Positions 1-9,025 are shown, counted from the stretch's first letter. The stretch is 64,000 nt of DNA from Nocardioides nitrophenolicus (GCF_016907515.1 NZ_JAFBBY010000001.1:3472001-3536000), one strand, 5' to 3'. Numbers and translations are program-made. The notes: generated by a model from the letters alone, not told the origin.

Positions 1-63
1 CGTGGCGCGGGCCAGGGCGAGCATCGCGAGCCGTGGGCGTCCGCAGGGCCGGCGCCGCGTCAT
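1..63 (-). CDS. N-terminus of a third secreted Ig-like paralogue (partial)
   Basis: Only the first 21 codons are inside the window. They read as an Arg-rich start followed by a hydrophobic stretch (MTRRRPCGRPRLAMLALARA), the beginning of a signal peptide. The ATG overlaps the TGA of the preceding gene as ATGA, and the DNA resembles the signal-peptide region of that gene near 1480-1505. This suggests a third tandem copy of the same secreted family, translationally coupled to the two upstream ones. The rest lies outside the window, so the family assignment is inference. Confidence 0.6.
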   Translation of the reverse strand, partial: MTRRRPCGRPRLAMLALARAT

Positions 64-1529
64 CGGTGCACCCGTTTCGGGGTGGCGACCGAGACGGTGT
101 CGGCGCGGTGCGCGGTCGACGCCGTGACGCGCACGGTGACCTTGCGCCCCGCGTCGGCCTTGCGGAGCTTGTAGGAGGCGCCGGTGGCGCTCTTGATGGG
201 CTTGCCGCCGCGCAGCCATCGGTAGGAGTAGGACGTGGCGGGACCGGAGAGCACGGGGAGGACGGCGCGCAGCCTCGTACCGACCCTCGCCCTGCCCTTG
301 AGTGCTGCTGCTGTGAGCACGGTCCAGGCGTGACCGGCGACGGTCACGGTGGTGGCGCCGCCGGGAAAGACACACGGCGCGTGGACGTCGGTATAGCCGT
401 CTCGGCGGTAGACCTGCTCGCAGCCGACCGGTTGGCCCACGTCGGCACCGGTCAGGGTGATCTGCTCGGCATCGACCCTCCGGGATCCGACGGTCCAGAT
501 GGTTCTCGTGACCTCGGGCGCGGGGTCGACGCTGGCAGGGGCGGCGACGCGGAGGCTCGCGCCCTCGACCGGCGCGGTGGTCACGGAAGGGCGGCCGGTG
601 ACGCTCAGGTCCGCAACGACGCGGACCGTGTCCGTCTGGTCGTACTCCGTCGGGGCATAGCCGTCCCGGGTTCCGGTGGCCACCACCTTGATGTCCACGC
701 CTAGGTGCTCGCGGCGGGCCACGAAGGTGCGGCCCTCGTGGACCGTGCTGCCCCACGCGTCGGTCCAGCGGTAGGTGACGCCCGTCGCGGCGGGATGGAA
801 CGTCGGGGGTACCACGGTGTAGGTCTGGCCGACACGGAGATGGTCGGGATGGCCTTCGATCCGCGGGGGCTCGACTCCCTCCAACCTCGGGTCCACCACG
901 GTGTAGGCGAAGGACCTCTCGGCCCGGCGTCCGACGGCGTCGACGGCCGTGACGGTGACCGTCCGTGGCCCGTTGGTCTCGGTCGGCACCAGGTCGCCGG
1001 AGGTGAAGGGGGTGTCGGCGATCCGGCCGGCGCAGGAGATGACCGCGGTGGGCTGGTCGGCGCAGGTGTAGACGAGCGGGCGTACCTCGCCTCGGCCGAT
1101 ATCGAGCGTGGTGGTCGCGCTCCCGCTGAAGGCGATAGTCGGGTCGCTCAGGTCGAGCCCGACGCCGTAGGCCCGGGTCGCCTCGTTGCCGGCACAGTCC
1201 CGAGCGGTGACGGTCAGCGTGGTGACACCCTCGTGGGTGACGGTGTGCCCGGTCGGCGCGCCGCCGCTGCCGCCCCACCCGGTCTCGGCGCCGGTCAGCC
1301 GGTAGAGCAGCGCGGTGAGGCAGCGGTCGTCGTCGACGGCATTGATGGCGACGTCGACCGGGCCGGCGTACCAGCCGACCCAGGCGCCCCGCCCCGGGCT
1401 GTCGGGCACGGTGATGTGGATCGTGGGTGGAGTGGTGTCGGCGGCGTGGGCCGGGCCGGCGACGCTCGCCCCGGCGCAAGCCAGGGCGAGCGTCGCGAGG
1501 AGCCGGCGGCTCCGTGGACGGTGGTGCAT
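60..1529 (-). CDS. secreted Ig-like repeat protein (copy 2)
   Basis: A 489-residue exported protein of unknown function. A signal peptide occupies about residues 1-29 (basic start, Leu/Ala core, AHA cleavage site). The mature part opens with DTTPPTIHITV, typical of bacterial Ig-like adhesion modules, followed by several beta-rich repeats. The C-terminal 80 residues contain a module with the core YRWLRGGKPI, found also in the next two secreted proteins of this region. The protein aligns along its length with the upstream neighbour. The start is the ATG that overlaps the upstream stop (TGATG). A longer open frame reads back into the neighbour but lacks a signal peptide. Likely role: cell-surface or secreted binding protein; no catalytic motif is visible. 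Confidence 0.8.
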   Translation of the reverse strand: MHHRPRSRRLLATLALACAGASVAGPAHAADTTPPTIHITVPDSPGRGAWVGWYAGPVDVAINAVDDDRCLTALLYRLTGAETGWGGSGGAPTGHTVTHEGVTTLTVTARDCAGNEATRAYGVGLDLSDPTIAFSGSATTTLDIGRGEVRPLVYTCADQPTAVISCAGRIADTPFTSGDLVPTETNGPRTVTVTAVDAVGRRAERSFAYTVVDPRLEGVEPPRIEGHPDHLRVGQTYTVVPPTFHPAATGVTYRWTDAWGSTVHEGRTFVARREHLGVDIKVVATGTRDGYAPTEYDQTDTVRVVADLSVTGRPSVTTAPVEGASLRVAAPASVDPAPEVTRTIWTVGSRRVDAEQITLTGADVGQPVGCEQVYRRDGYTDVHAPCVFPGGATTVTVAGHAWTVLTAAALKGRARVGTRLRAVLPVLSGPATSYSYRWLRGGKPIKSATGASYKLRKADAGRKVTVRVTASTAHRADTVSVATPKRVHR

Positions 1530-3007
1530 CAGCGCCGAACCCTCTTCGCCGCGGAGGTGGACACCACGTCCGGCCGGTGCGGCGTGGAGGCGGTCACCTG
1601 CACGCTGATCCGGCGCTTGGCGTCCCCCTTGCGCACCTTGTACGTCGACCCGGTGGCCCCGGCGATCGGCTTGCCGTTGCGCAGCCACTGGTAGGTGTGC
1701 GTCGTCGCGGGGCCGGAGAGCTGCGGCACGACCGCGCGGAGCACCTTGCGGACCTTCGCCCGGCCAGTGAGCCCGGCGGGCGCCTGCACGGTCCAGGCGT
1801 TCCCGGTGACGCTCACCTCGGTGCGGCCGTCGGCGAACCGGCAGGGGGTGCGCACGTCGGCGTACCCGGGCCGGGTGTGGACCTGCTCGCAGCTGATCCG
1901 CCGCCCGACGTGCTCGCCGGTCAGGGCCAGCCGGGGGGCGTCGGTCTCGACGACGGCGCCGTCGATGGTCCAGAGGTTGGCGATGTTCTGCGGCTGCGGC
2001 GTCACCCGCGGTCCGGCGATGCTCAGCACCCCGCCCTCGTGTGCCGTCCCGGTCACGATCGACTGGCCGTCGACCTCGAGCGCGCCGGCGACGGCCAGCA
2101 CGCTGCCGACCGTGGGCGTCGTCCCGTCGTCGTGGTCCGCGCGGACACCGACGGCGTACATCGAGATCCGCTTGCCGAGGTCGGCGGCTCGCACGACGTA
2201 GGTCGGGCCCTCGCCGACCGACTCTCCGCCCACCTGCCAGTGGTAGTCGACCCGGGTCGCCTTGGGCGCGAAGGTGCCACCGGTCGCGGTGAGGGTCTGG
2301 CCCACCCGGGCCGTGGTCGGGTTCCCGGTGATCGACGGGTTGCCGGTCACCTGGAGCAGCGGGTCGGCCACCGTGTAGGTGAAGGTCCGCTCGTTCCAGC
2401 GACCGACGGCGTCGATCGCGGTCACCTGGACCGCGTAGGTCCCGTTGGCCTGGGTCGGCACCGGCTCGCCGAAGCCGAACCGCTCCTGGCCGATGCGGGC
2501 CTGGCAGGACTTGATCGCGGTGGGCACGTCGGTGCAGGTGATCGTCAGCGGCCGGTTCTCGCCGCGCCGGATGGTGCGGCCGTCGGTGGCGCTGCCGCCG
2601 AAGGCGATCGTCGGGTTGGTGAGGTCGACGCCGATGCCGTAGGTGCGGGCCGCGGTGTTGCCGAACAGGTCGGTGGCGACCACGTCGAGGGTGGTGACGC
2701 CCTGGGCGTCGACGGTCAGCGCGACGCCGTGCTGGTCGGTCTGGCCGGTGCCGGTCTGGGCGCCGGTGAGCTCGTAGTCGACCGTGACCACGCCCAGGTT
2801 GTCGGTGGCGTAGACGTGCACCGTCACCGGCTCGGCGTACCAGCCGGCCCAGGCGCCGGTGCCCGGGCTCTCGTCGACCTCGATGAAGATGGTCGGCGGA
2901 GTGGTGTCGAAGGCCGTCGGCTCGGCCCGGGCGGGGGAGGCGGTCGCGGTGGCGGCCGCGGCCGCGGCCGTCGCCACCACCGCGGCGGCGACGGCACGGC
3001 ATCTCAT
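1529..3007 (-). CDS. secreted Ig-like repeat protein (copy 1)
   Basis: A 492-residue exported protein. The signal peptide is an Ala/Val-rich stretch of about 28 residues ending ASPARA. The mature protein begins FDTTPPTIFIEV and runs through repeated Ig-like beta domains, ending in the YQWLRNGKPI module. It is a close paralogue of the gene that follows; both contain NPTIAFGGSAT/DPTIAFSGSAT and a QxGxLTVTARD-type segment early in the chain. The ATG overlaps the stop of the membrane-protein gene before it (ATGA), so the set is translationally coupled. No enzymatic motif is seen; a surface or ligand-binding role is inferred. Confidence 0.8.
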   Translation of the reverse strand: MRCRAVAAAVVATAAAAAATATASPARAEPTAFDTTPPTIFIEVDESPGTGAWAGWYAEPVTVHVYATDNLGVVTVDYELTGAQTGTGQTDQHGVALTVDAQGVTTLDVVATDLFGNTAARTYGIGVDLTNPTIAFGGSATDGRTIRRGENRPLTITCTDVPTAIKSCQARIGQERFGFGEPVPTQANGTYAVQVTAIDAVGRWNERTFTYTVADPLLQVTGNPSITGNPTTARVGQTLTATGGTFAPKATRVDYHWQVGGESVGEGPTYVVRAADLGKRISMYAVGVRADHDDGTTPTVGSVLAVAGALEVDGQSIVTGTAHEGGVLSIAGPRVTPQPQNIANLWTIDGAVVETDAPRLALTGEHVGRRISCEQVHTRPGYADVRTPCRFADGRTEVSVTGNAWTVQAPAGLTGRAKVRKVLRAVVPQLSGPATTHTYQWLRNGKPIAGATGSTYKVRKGDAKRRISVQVTASTPHRPDVVSTSAAKRVRR

Positions 3008-3717
3008 GACTGCGCCGCCGTGATCGGGCTGCGGCCGACGGCCAGCCAGATGCCGGCGACGACCAGGCCGACGATGATCATCGACGGCAGGCCGGGGACG
3101 CCGGTGAGGAACACCGCGACCAACAGCGCGGAGGCGAGCAGCGCCGAGAGGGCGCCCAGGCCCCGGGAGACCAGGCGCTCGCGGAAGGCCATCCAGGCCA
3201 GCCCGTAGGCCGAAGCGAGCAGCGGGATGAAGGCGATGTAGGGGCTGAAGTCCGTCATGATGTAGTAGCTGTAGACGCCGGCCGCGTCGTAGGTGTCGCC
3301 CTCCGCGCCGGACGGGAGGTAGTTCCCGACCGCGCCGCGCCAGCCGTAGGTCAGCGTCACCAGGGCCGCGGTGGCCAGCACGCCGTACGACACGGCGGTG
3401 GCGCCGGAGGAGCCGGGGAAGCGACGCTCGACCCGGTGCCGCCACAGCACGGCGGCCGCGATGAGGAGCAGGGCGAGGACGTAGCCCACCGCGCCCGAGA
3501 GGCGGTAGGGCACATGGTCCAGGCCGAGCACGTCCTCGGCGGTGACCGGGTAGTCGAAGTCGCTGCCGTTGGCGTCGGGGCGGCCCTCGAGGAAGAGCGC
3601 GACGATGCCGAGCAGGCCGCACAGCGAGATCAGCAGCGGCCAGGCGGTGAAGCCGCCGGCGGCCGGCGCGGCCTCCGGCGCGGGGGCGGACGGGGGTCGG
3701 GGGGTGGTTTCGTTCAT
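3004..3717 (-). CDS. polytopic membrane protein of unknown function
   Basis: A 237-residue protein with a Pro/Ala-rich cytoplasmic N-terminus (about 25 residues) and five or six predicted membrane helices, the first around WPLLISLCGLLGIVALF. Between helices 1 and 2 there is a short polar stretch containing DANGSDFDYPVTAEDVLG. I do not recognise the family. It is the first gene of the coupled set that continues with the Ig-like secreted proteins, so it may help their surface display or act in the same envelope function. The ATG at 3717 is preceded by a long leader that carries the hairpin at 3739-3782. Confidence 0.7.
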   Translation of the reverse strand: MNETTPRPPSAPAPEAAPAAGGFTAWPLLISLCGLLGIVALFLEGRPDANGSDFDYPVTAEDVLGLDHVPYRLSGAVGYVLALLLIAAAVLWRHRVERRFPGSSGATAVSYGVLATAALVTLTYGWRGAVGNYLPSGAEGDTYDAAGVYSYYIMTDFSPYIAFIPLLASAYGLAWMAFRERLVSRGLGALSALLASALLVAVFLTGVPGLPSMIIVGLVVAGIWLAVGRSPITAAQS

Positions 3718-3738
3718 GCTCCGAGACTCGGCAGGTCG

Positions 3739-3782
3739 ACGGCCCGGGCGTCAGGTCATCGCGTCCTGACCTGTCGGGCCGT
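3739..3782 (-). terminator. hairpin after the response-regulator gene
   Basis: ACGGCCCG at the left pairs with CGGGCCGT at the right, with CAGGTC/GACCTG forming an inner stem. It lies 34 bases beyond the stop of the LuxR-type regulator and before the membrane-protein gene, so it probably separates two minus-strand transcription units. There is no T-tract, which is usual in this high-G+C DNA. Confidence 0.45.
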
Positions 3783-3815
3783 GCCTCGGGACATCGGCCG
3801 GGACATCGGCTCCGC

Positions 3816-4478
3816 TCAGCTCTCCTCGGCGCCCAGCCCGGCCTCGCGGGCCCGCACGATGAGCTGCCCGCGGTCGGGTACGTCGAGCTTGGCCAGCACG
3901 CCGTAGACGTAGTTGCGCACGGTCTTGCTGCTCAGCACCAGGCGCCGGGCGATCGTGGCGTTGTCATAGCCTCGGGCGACCAGGTCGACGACCTCGCGCT
4001 CGCGGTCGGTCAGCTCGGGGAACGGCAGCGTGCCGCGGGTCCGGGCGCCGGAGAGGTAGAGCGCGCCGCGCTGGGCGAGCTGAGGTCCGAGCAGGAAGTC
4101 GCCGTTGGCGACCGAGCGCACCGCTCGCGCCACGTCGTCGGGGGAGGCGCCCTTGAGCAGGAAGCCGCGGGCGCCGGCGCGGATGGAGGCGAAGAGCGAG
4201 TCGTCGTCGCCGAGCATGGTGATCACCAGGACGCCGAGGGTCGGGTCGCGGCGGCACAGCTCGCGGGTGGTCTCGACGCCCGAGTCGTCACCGAGGTCGA
4301 GATCCATCAGCACCACGTGGGGCGCGTGCTCCTCGACCGCCGCCAGCGCCTCGGCCCGGTCGGCCGCCTCGCCGACCACCTCGACGTCGGGCAGCGAGCG
4401 CAGCAGCGCGCCCATCCCGATCCGGAAGACCGGATGGTCGTCGACGACCAGCACCCGGATCGGCTCGGTCCCGTTCAC
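3816..4478 (-). CDS. NarL/LuxR-family response regulator
   Basis: A 220-residue two-component regulator. The receiver domain (about 1-120) has the acidic pair DD13-14, the phosphoacceptor Asp59 in VVLMDLDLG, and a conserved Lys in FLLKGAS. The output domain (about 150-212) is a LuxR-type helix-turn-helix with LTDREREVVDLVARG and SSKTVRNYV. It starts with GTG, overlapping the kinase stop as GTGA, so kinase and regulator are made together. Its targets are not shown by the sequence; neighbouring secreted-protein genes on the same strand are candidates. Confidence 0.93.
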   Translation of the reverse strand: MNGTEPIRVLVVDDHPVFRIGMGALLRSLPDVEVVGEAADRAEALAAVEEHAPHVVLMDLDLGDDSGVETTRELCRRDPTLGVLVITMLGDDDSLFASIRAGARGFLLKGASPDDVARAVRSVANGDFLLGPQLAQRGALYLSGARTRGTLPFPELTDREREVVDLVARGYDNATIARRLVLSSKTVRNYVYGVLAKLDVPDRGQLIVRAREAGLGAEES

Positions 4479-6487
4479 GGCAGCACCATGACCACGCAGG
4501 TCCCTCTCTCCTCACCGGGGTGCACCTCGACGGTGCCCCCGAGCTCCGCGGCGCGCTCGCGCATCGACGCCATCCCGACGCCGGGAACGGCGGCGTCCCC
4601 GATCCCGTGCCCGTCGTCGGACACCTCCAGCCGCACCCCGCCGGTAGCGGGCAGACCGAGCCGCACGGCGCAGTGCCGGGCGCCGGCGTGCCGGGCGGCG
4701 TTGCGGACCGCCTCGGCCGCCACCTGGTACACGACGATCTGGTGGATCCCGTCGAGGCCGTCGGCGTACGGCGCGTCGACGGTGACCGAGAAGCGCGGCA
4801 TCGAGTAGCGCTCGGCCAACAGCCGCAGCGCGTCGCCGAGGCGCCCCTCGTCGAGCACGGGCGGCAGCAGCACCCGGGCCATCTGGCGCACGTCGTCCGC
4901 ACGCCGGCTCAGCTCCTCCACGAGCCGGCCGAGCAGCACCGCGTCGGCGTCGCTCAGCGCCGAGGTGGTCGGGACGGCGGCGAGGGCGAGGGCGGTGCCG
5001 GACAGTGCGGGGCCGAGCCCGTCGTGCAGCTCGCGGCGGAGCAGCCGGCGCTCCTCCTGGCGCACCTCCACGACCCGGGCCCGCGCCTCCTCCACCGCCC
5101 GGTTGGCGTCGTCGAGCTGGGCGGCGACCGCGACCAGACCTGAGATCTGGCGCAGCAGGCGCACGGTACGGGGGTCGAGGCGCTCGCCCCGGGGCGGGAC
5201 CACGCTCAGCACCCCGACCGTGCGCCCGCGCGGATGCAGGTCGAGGTGCAGCGCCCGGTCGTCGTCGTCCGCGTCGCGGCGGCCCGCGGACGCGACGGTG
5301 CTCTGGTGCAGGCTGACCTCGACCCGCGCCAGCCGCAGCGCTCGCCGTAGCGCCTCGACCAGGCTGCTCAGCTGCGGACTGTCCGGGTCGCCGGCGTCGA
5401 TCGCCTGGGCGATCCGCTCCAGCAGCGCCGAGGGGTCGGCGCCGGAGCCGAAGACCAGGCGCTCGACCTGACCCTGCAGCCAGTCGCGCAGCGGGAGCAC
5501 GGCCAGGGCCAGGGCCGCGACGGCGACCAGGCCGGTCGACTCGGCGCCCCAGGGCAGCACCATGCTGAGCGCCCACACCGCGAGCACGTACGCCGCCACC
5601 AGGCTCGCCGTCAGCAGCAGCCCGACCAGGGTGCGGGAGATGGCGAGGTCGACCCGCCACGACGGCTGGCTGCGGATCAACACGAACACGGCCGCCAGCA
5701 GCATCACCTCGGCCAGCGACAGCAGCACGATGCCCGCCACGAACCAGGTGCCGTCGAGGCTGACCCCGATCTCGAAGGTCATGTAGGCCCAGGCGACCGC
5801 GAACAGCGCGAGCAGCAGCCAGACCAGGCCCCGGCGCTGCTCCGGGCCGCCGGTGCGGAGCCGATGGCCCAGCCACCCGACGACCGCGAGGCCGAGCAGG
5901 AAGTAGATCGGGATCAGTGCGGCGTCGGCGTCGTACGCGAAGTCGGCGACCGCGCCGCCCGTCAGCGGGTTCGGCGGCGCGCCCTCGGTCTGGATGAGCA
6001 GCCGCAGACCGCTCGCGCCCGCGACCACGAGCGCGCCGAGGACGGCGAACCGGCGCGCCCAGCCGACAGGTGGGCCCGGGGTCAGCAGGAAGGGCAGCAC
6101 GAGCAGCGACACCAGGGTCGCCGTCGTCCAGCCGGTCAGCAGCACCGGTGCCGCCAGCCCCGCGCCGGGCAGGTCCGGACGGTCCACGCACAGCACCGTC
6201 CAGGCGATCGCGGCCGACGTGGCGCCGTACCCGCCGCCGATGACGAGGAAGGCCCAGCCCACGGCATGGCGGCTGCGGACCACGATCAGCCCCCCAAGCG
6301 GGCCGTACATCAGGCTCGCGATCAGGTCGAGCGGGGCCAGCTCGCGGCGCACCTGGTACGGCGGGTCCGCGACGTCGCCGGTCGTCAGCAGCACCGCGAG
6401 GGTGGCGGCCGCGACCAGGGCCTGGCCGACGCCGAGCCCCGCCGCGACCGGGCGGGAGACGTCGGATGCGGACACGGTCGCCATCAT
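4475..6487 (-). CDS. membrane sensor histidine kinase (HisKA_3 type)
   Basis: A 670-residue kinase, long for this class. The first 320 residues hold about eight hydrophobic helices, followed by a GAF-like linker. The dimerisation/phosphotransfer segment carries RRELHDGLGP with the phospho-accepting His. The C-terminal ATPase has an N-box (AAEAVRNAARHAG) and a G1 box (VSDDGHGIG). The start is a pair of adjacent ATG codons at 6487/6484; the open frame extends further upstream only as an out-of-phase reading of the lipoprotein gene. The large multi-helix sensor suggests that a membrane-embedded signal is sensed. Its partner regulator overlaps by four bases. A lipoprotein gene lies 35 bases upstream and may feed the sensor. 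Confidence 0.9.
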   Translation of the reverse strand: MMATVSASDVSRPVAAGLGVGQALVAAATLAVLLTTGDVADPPYQVRRELAPLDLIASLMYGPLGGLIVVRSRHAVGWAFLVIGGGYGATSAAIAWTVLCVDRPDLPGAGLAAPVLLTGWTTATLVSLLVLPFLLTPGPPVGWARRFAVLGALVVAGASGLRLLIQTEGAPPNPLTGGAVADFAYDADAALIPIYFLLGLAVVGWLGHRLRTGGPEQRRGLVWLLLALFAVAWAYMTFEIGVSLDGTWFVAGIVLLSLAEVMLLAAVFVLIRSQPSWRVDLAISRTLVGLLLTASLVAAYVLAVWALSMVLPWGAESTGLVAVAALALAVLPLRDWLQGQVERLVFGSGADPSALLERIAQAIDAGDPDSPQLSSLVEALRRALRLARVEVSLHQSTVASAGRRDADDDDRALHLDLHPRGRTVGVLSVVPPRGERLDPRTVRLLRQISGLVAVAAQLDDANRAVEEARARVVEVRQEERRLLRRELHDGLGPALSGTALALAAVPTTSALSDADAVLLGRLVEELSRRADDVRQMARVLLPPVLDEGRLGDALRLLAERYSMPRFSVTVDAPYADGLDGIHQIVVYQVAAEAVRNAARHAGARHCAVRLGLPATGGVRLEVSDDGHGIGDAAVPGVGMASMRERAAELGGTVEVHPGEERGTCVVMVLP

Positions 6488-6522
6488 CGCTGCTTCGCCT
6501 GCCCGATGGGGCGGGTTCGGCC

Positions 6523-7002
6523 TCAGCGCGCGAAGGCCAGCACGAAGCCGCCCTCCTGGGGCGTGACCTGGATGACCACCTCGCCGGCGTTCGCCGTGAC
6601 GATCGGCCGCCCGACGCCGTCCCGGTCCCGGGCGGCGCCGTACGACGCGAGGGCGGTCTCGTAGCCCGCGAGCACCTCCTCCGCGCTCGCGGGGCTCGCA
6701 TAGGACGCCGTCTCCTGGGCGCCGCCCACCGTCTCGGCGGTGACGCACAGCGTGGCGTCGACCGGGGGCTCGGGGAAGCCGTCCGGCAGCAGCGCGATCT
6801 CGCCGAGGTCGGGCTGCTCCAGGGCCTGGGGGAAGGCGGCGCGGCACTCCTCGGGGACGTTCGCAGCCGTGTCGCCGGGCGGGTCGGCGGTGTCGGCGCC
6901 GGGGGCGTCCGCGCCGGGCGGGTCGGCGGTGTCGTCGCCGCAGGCGGTGGCGGACACGGCCAGCGCGACGCCCGCGAGCAGGTGGACCGCGGCCCGCCTC
7001 AT
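6523..7002 (-). CDS. small lipoprotein of unknown function
   Basis: A 159-residue protein with a lipoprotein signal ending SATAC at about residue 21, followed by an acidic Asp/Pro/Ala-rich linker. The lipobox is slightly non-standard (Ala at -3). The C-terminal part contains two Cys and ends VTPQEGGFVLAFAR. The ATG overlaps the stop of the upstream propeller protein (ATGA). The protein sits directly before the sensor kinase, so an accessory sensory role is possible but is only inferred from position. Confidence 0.7.
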   Translation of the reverse strand: MRRAAVHLLAGVALAVSATACGDDTADPPGADAPGADTADPPGDTAANVPEECRAAFPQALEQPDLGEIALLPDGFPEPPVDATLCVTAETVGGAQETASYASPASAEEVLAGYETALASYGAARDRDGVGRPIVTANAGEVVIQVTPQEGGFVLAFAR

Positions 7003-8303
7003 CGGCGCACCTTGACCTTGCGGCTGGTCGCCACCGCGTCGGCGTATCCGGCCCGGCTCACCGTCACCCGGACGCTGATCCGGTGCTTCCGGTCGACCTT
7101 CTTGATCCGGTACGACGCCTTGGTTGCCTTCGTGATCGCCTTGCCGTCGCGCAGCCACTGGTAGCGCACCGCGCTCGGTGCCGGCCGCCAGGTGCCGGCG
7201 GTCGCCCGCAGCCGGGTGCCGACCCGGGCCGTGCCCTTGGCCTTGACGGTGGGCGCCGCGGTGAGCGCGAAGCCGCTGCCGGCGCCGCCGCCCGGCGGGG
7301 TCGGGTAGGTCGGCCGCACCGACTGCAGGGCCGCTGCGCTCCAGTGCGGGGCGTAGCCGCCCGGGACCACCAGCGACGGCGGGATGTCGCAGCCCAGCGG
7401 GTCCTCGAGCACCCAGATCCCGTCGCCCTCGGCCCACGCCAGCGAGGAGCTGTCCGGCGCGAAGGTGGGGCTGGAGAAGCTGGCCTCGATCCACTTGCAG
7501 ATCAGGGTCGGCCAGATCGCGGGGACGCCGGCCCGGATCGGGCCGGTGAGGATGTTGCCGTTGAGCTGCCAGATCCCCATGTGCTGCTCCGGGCCGACCC
7601 CGCGGACGGTCGCCATCATCGAGCCGTCGCGCGAGATCGCCGGCTCGAACAGGTCGTGCTGGTCGCTCACATTGGGCTGGGCGTCGTTGAACCAGAGGTT
7701 CTCGCTGACGCCGGGGTCGAACATGTGCAGGTCGTCGGTGTTGCCCCCGGTGACCAGGCGCGAACCGGTGACCCAGGACGGGTCCGGGAAGAACGCGAAG
7801 CCGTACGGGAGGGCGGAGGTCAGTGCCGTGGACGCGCTGATCGCGGTCGTCCAGCGCAGCCGGCAGGCGCCGCGCGGCGGGCAGCTGTGGTGCTCGAAGG
7901 TGTAGGCCACCCGCGATCCGTCGGGGGAGACCTGGACGTGCTGGATGGTGCCGCCGATGGTCTCGCCCGCCGAGTCCCACAGGTCCGGCGGGTCGAAGCT
8001 GTTGAGCACGGTGCCCCACTGGTCCATCCGCACCACCAGCGGCCCCCGCCCCGCGACCACGGTCCCGTCGTCCGCGCTGCTCGGCGAGCGCCACGGGTTG
8101 TTCAGGGTGCCGTCGGTGGTCAGCCGGCGCTCGCCGGTGCCGTCGGGACGGGCCACGTAGATGTCATAGCCCTTGAGATAGACGATCGTGCCCGCGTTCG
8201 ACGGGGCGGCGGCGGCCGGGGACGGGCCCGCGCCGGGCAGGCCGAGGACGCCGGCGACGAGGGCCAGGACGAGGGGGAGGAGGAGGCGCAGGGGTGGTCG
8301 CAT
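6999..8303 (-). CDS. secreted TolB-like beta-propeller protein with C-terminal Ig-like module
   Basis: A 434-residue exported protein. The signal peptide is LRLLLPLVLALVAG with an AAAA cleavage region near residue 33. Residues 40-345 are propeller-like (PD40/TolB type), starting GTIVYLKGYDIYVARPDG, with blade motifs such as SPDGSRVAYTF and APDSSSLAWAE. The last 85 residues are an Ig-like module with YQWLRDGKAI, the same module that ends the two Ig-like proteins at 60-3007. The start is the ATG at 8303, which places the signal peptide at the N-terminus; a longer frame upstream lacks one. It is first in a coupled series with the lipoprotein, kinase and regulator. Confidence 0.82.
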   Translation of the reverse strand: MRPPLRLLLPLVLALVAGVLGLPGAGPSPAAAAPSNAGTIVYLKGYDIYVARPDGTGERRLTTDGTLNNPWRSPSSADDGTVVAGRGPLVVRMDQWGTVLNSFDPPDLWDSAGETIGGTIQHVQVSPDGSRVAYTFEHHSCPPRGACRLRWTTAISASTALTSALPYGFAFFPDPSWVTGSRLVTGGNTDDLHMFDPGVSENLWFNDAQPNVSDQHDLFEPAISRDGSMMATVRGVGPEQHMGIWQLNGNILTGPIRAGVPAIWPTLICKWIEASFSSPTFAPDSSSLAWAEGDGIWVLEDPLGCDIPPSLVVPGGYAPHWSAAALQSVRPTYPTPPGGGAGSGFALTAAPTVKAKGTARVGTRLRATAGTWRPAPSAVRYQWLRDGKAITKATKASYRIKKVDRKHRISVRVTVSRAGYADAVATSRKVKVRR

Positions 8304-8461
8304 GGAGTGACAGTGGCCGGGGGCGCGACCCGGGTTCCAGGGCTCGGTGGCCCGAGTTCCCGGGACGGTGCGGGCCTGTGGAGGACCGGTTGCGTCGGAC
8401 CCGGGTGGTACCCAGGATCGACGGATGACCGATCTCGGGAGGACGATGCACAATGGAGGCC

Positions 8462-9025
8462 ATGACGCTGGACCTCGACCTGCCGCAGGGGCAGACGCTG
8501 ACGGCGTACGACGTCGCGCAGCTGTGGGAGCCCGATCGCCGGCTCGAGCTGATTGACGGGGTGCTGACCGTCATGAGCTCGCCGTCGATCCCGCACCAGC
8601 GCACCCAGATGCGGCTGCTGAAGCTGCTCTTCGCGGCGGCGCCCCCGCATCTGGAGACCTGGGCCGCGCCGGTCGACGTCCTGTCTCCGGACACGGTGGT
8701 CCAGCCCGATGTGCTGGTCGTCGATCCGAGTCACGTGGTCGGGTCGGACCCGATCGAGGTGAACCCGCTGCTGGTGATCGAGATCCTCTCGCCGAGCACC
8801 GCCCTCTACGACCTCAACACCAAGTTCAAGCGCTACGAGCGGGCGGGGATCCCGTCGTACTGGGTGGTCGACCCGCTGGGCGGCCGGCTGATCGTGTGGG
8901 AGCTGCGCGAGGGCGCCTACGTCGAGGTCCTGGACCGCGCCGGTGACGAGCCGTGGACGGCGAGGCAGCCGTTCGCGGTGACGGTCGTGCCGTCGGAGCT
9001 GGTCGGCCCGGAAGGTGGTCGCTGA
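8462..9025 (+). CDS. Uma2-family PD-(D/E)XK nuclease-like protein
   Basis: A 187-residue protein of the Uma2 family (PF05685), which has a restriction-endonuclease-like fold; its biological role is unknown. Visible family motifs are RLELIDGVL, QPDVLVVDPS, VIEILSPST and the DLNTKFKRYERAGIPSYWVVDP block, which together supply the Glu, Asp, Glu and Lys of the putative active site. I chose the ATG at 8462 because CACAAT lies seven bases before it, a spacing that suggests a leaderless transcript. The ATG at 8453 would overlap that hexamer, though GGGAGGA upstream of it leaves that start possible. The gene stands alone, divergent from the propeller-protein gene. Confidence 0.85.
   Translation: MTLDLDLPQGQTLTAYDVAQLWEPDRRLELIDGVLTVMSSPSIPHQRTQMRLLKLLFAAAPPHLETWAAPVDVLSPDTVVQPDVLVVDPSHVVGSDPIEVNPLLVIEILSPSTALYDLNTKFKRYERAGIPSYWVVDPLGGRLIVWELREGAYVEVLDRAGDEPWTARQPFAVTVVPSELVGPEGGR

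Noticed and set aside
1529..3622. Long open frame extending the Ig-like gene upstream to 3622
   Set aside because: The extra N-terminus is Arg/Pro-rich out-of-phase reading of the membrane-protein gene; the ATG at 3007 gives a proper signal peptide and an ATGA overlap.
4512..6701. 729-codon minus-strand frame inside the sensor kinase gene
   Set aside because: Arg/Ala/Pro-rich composition without domains; it is a shadow of the kinase in another frame, as are most long frames on the opposite strand of real genes here.
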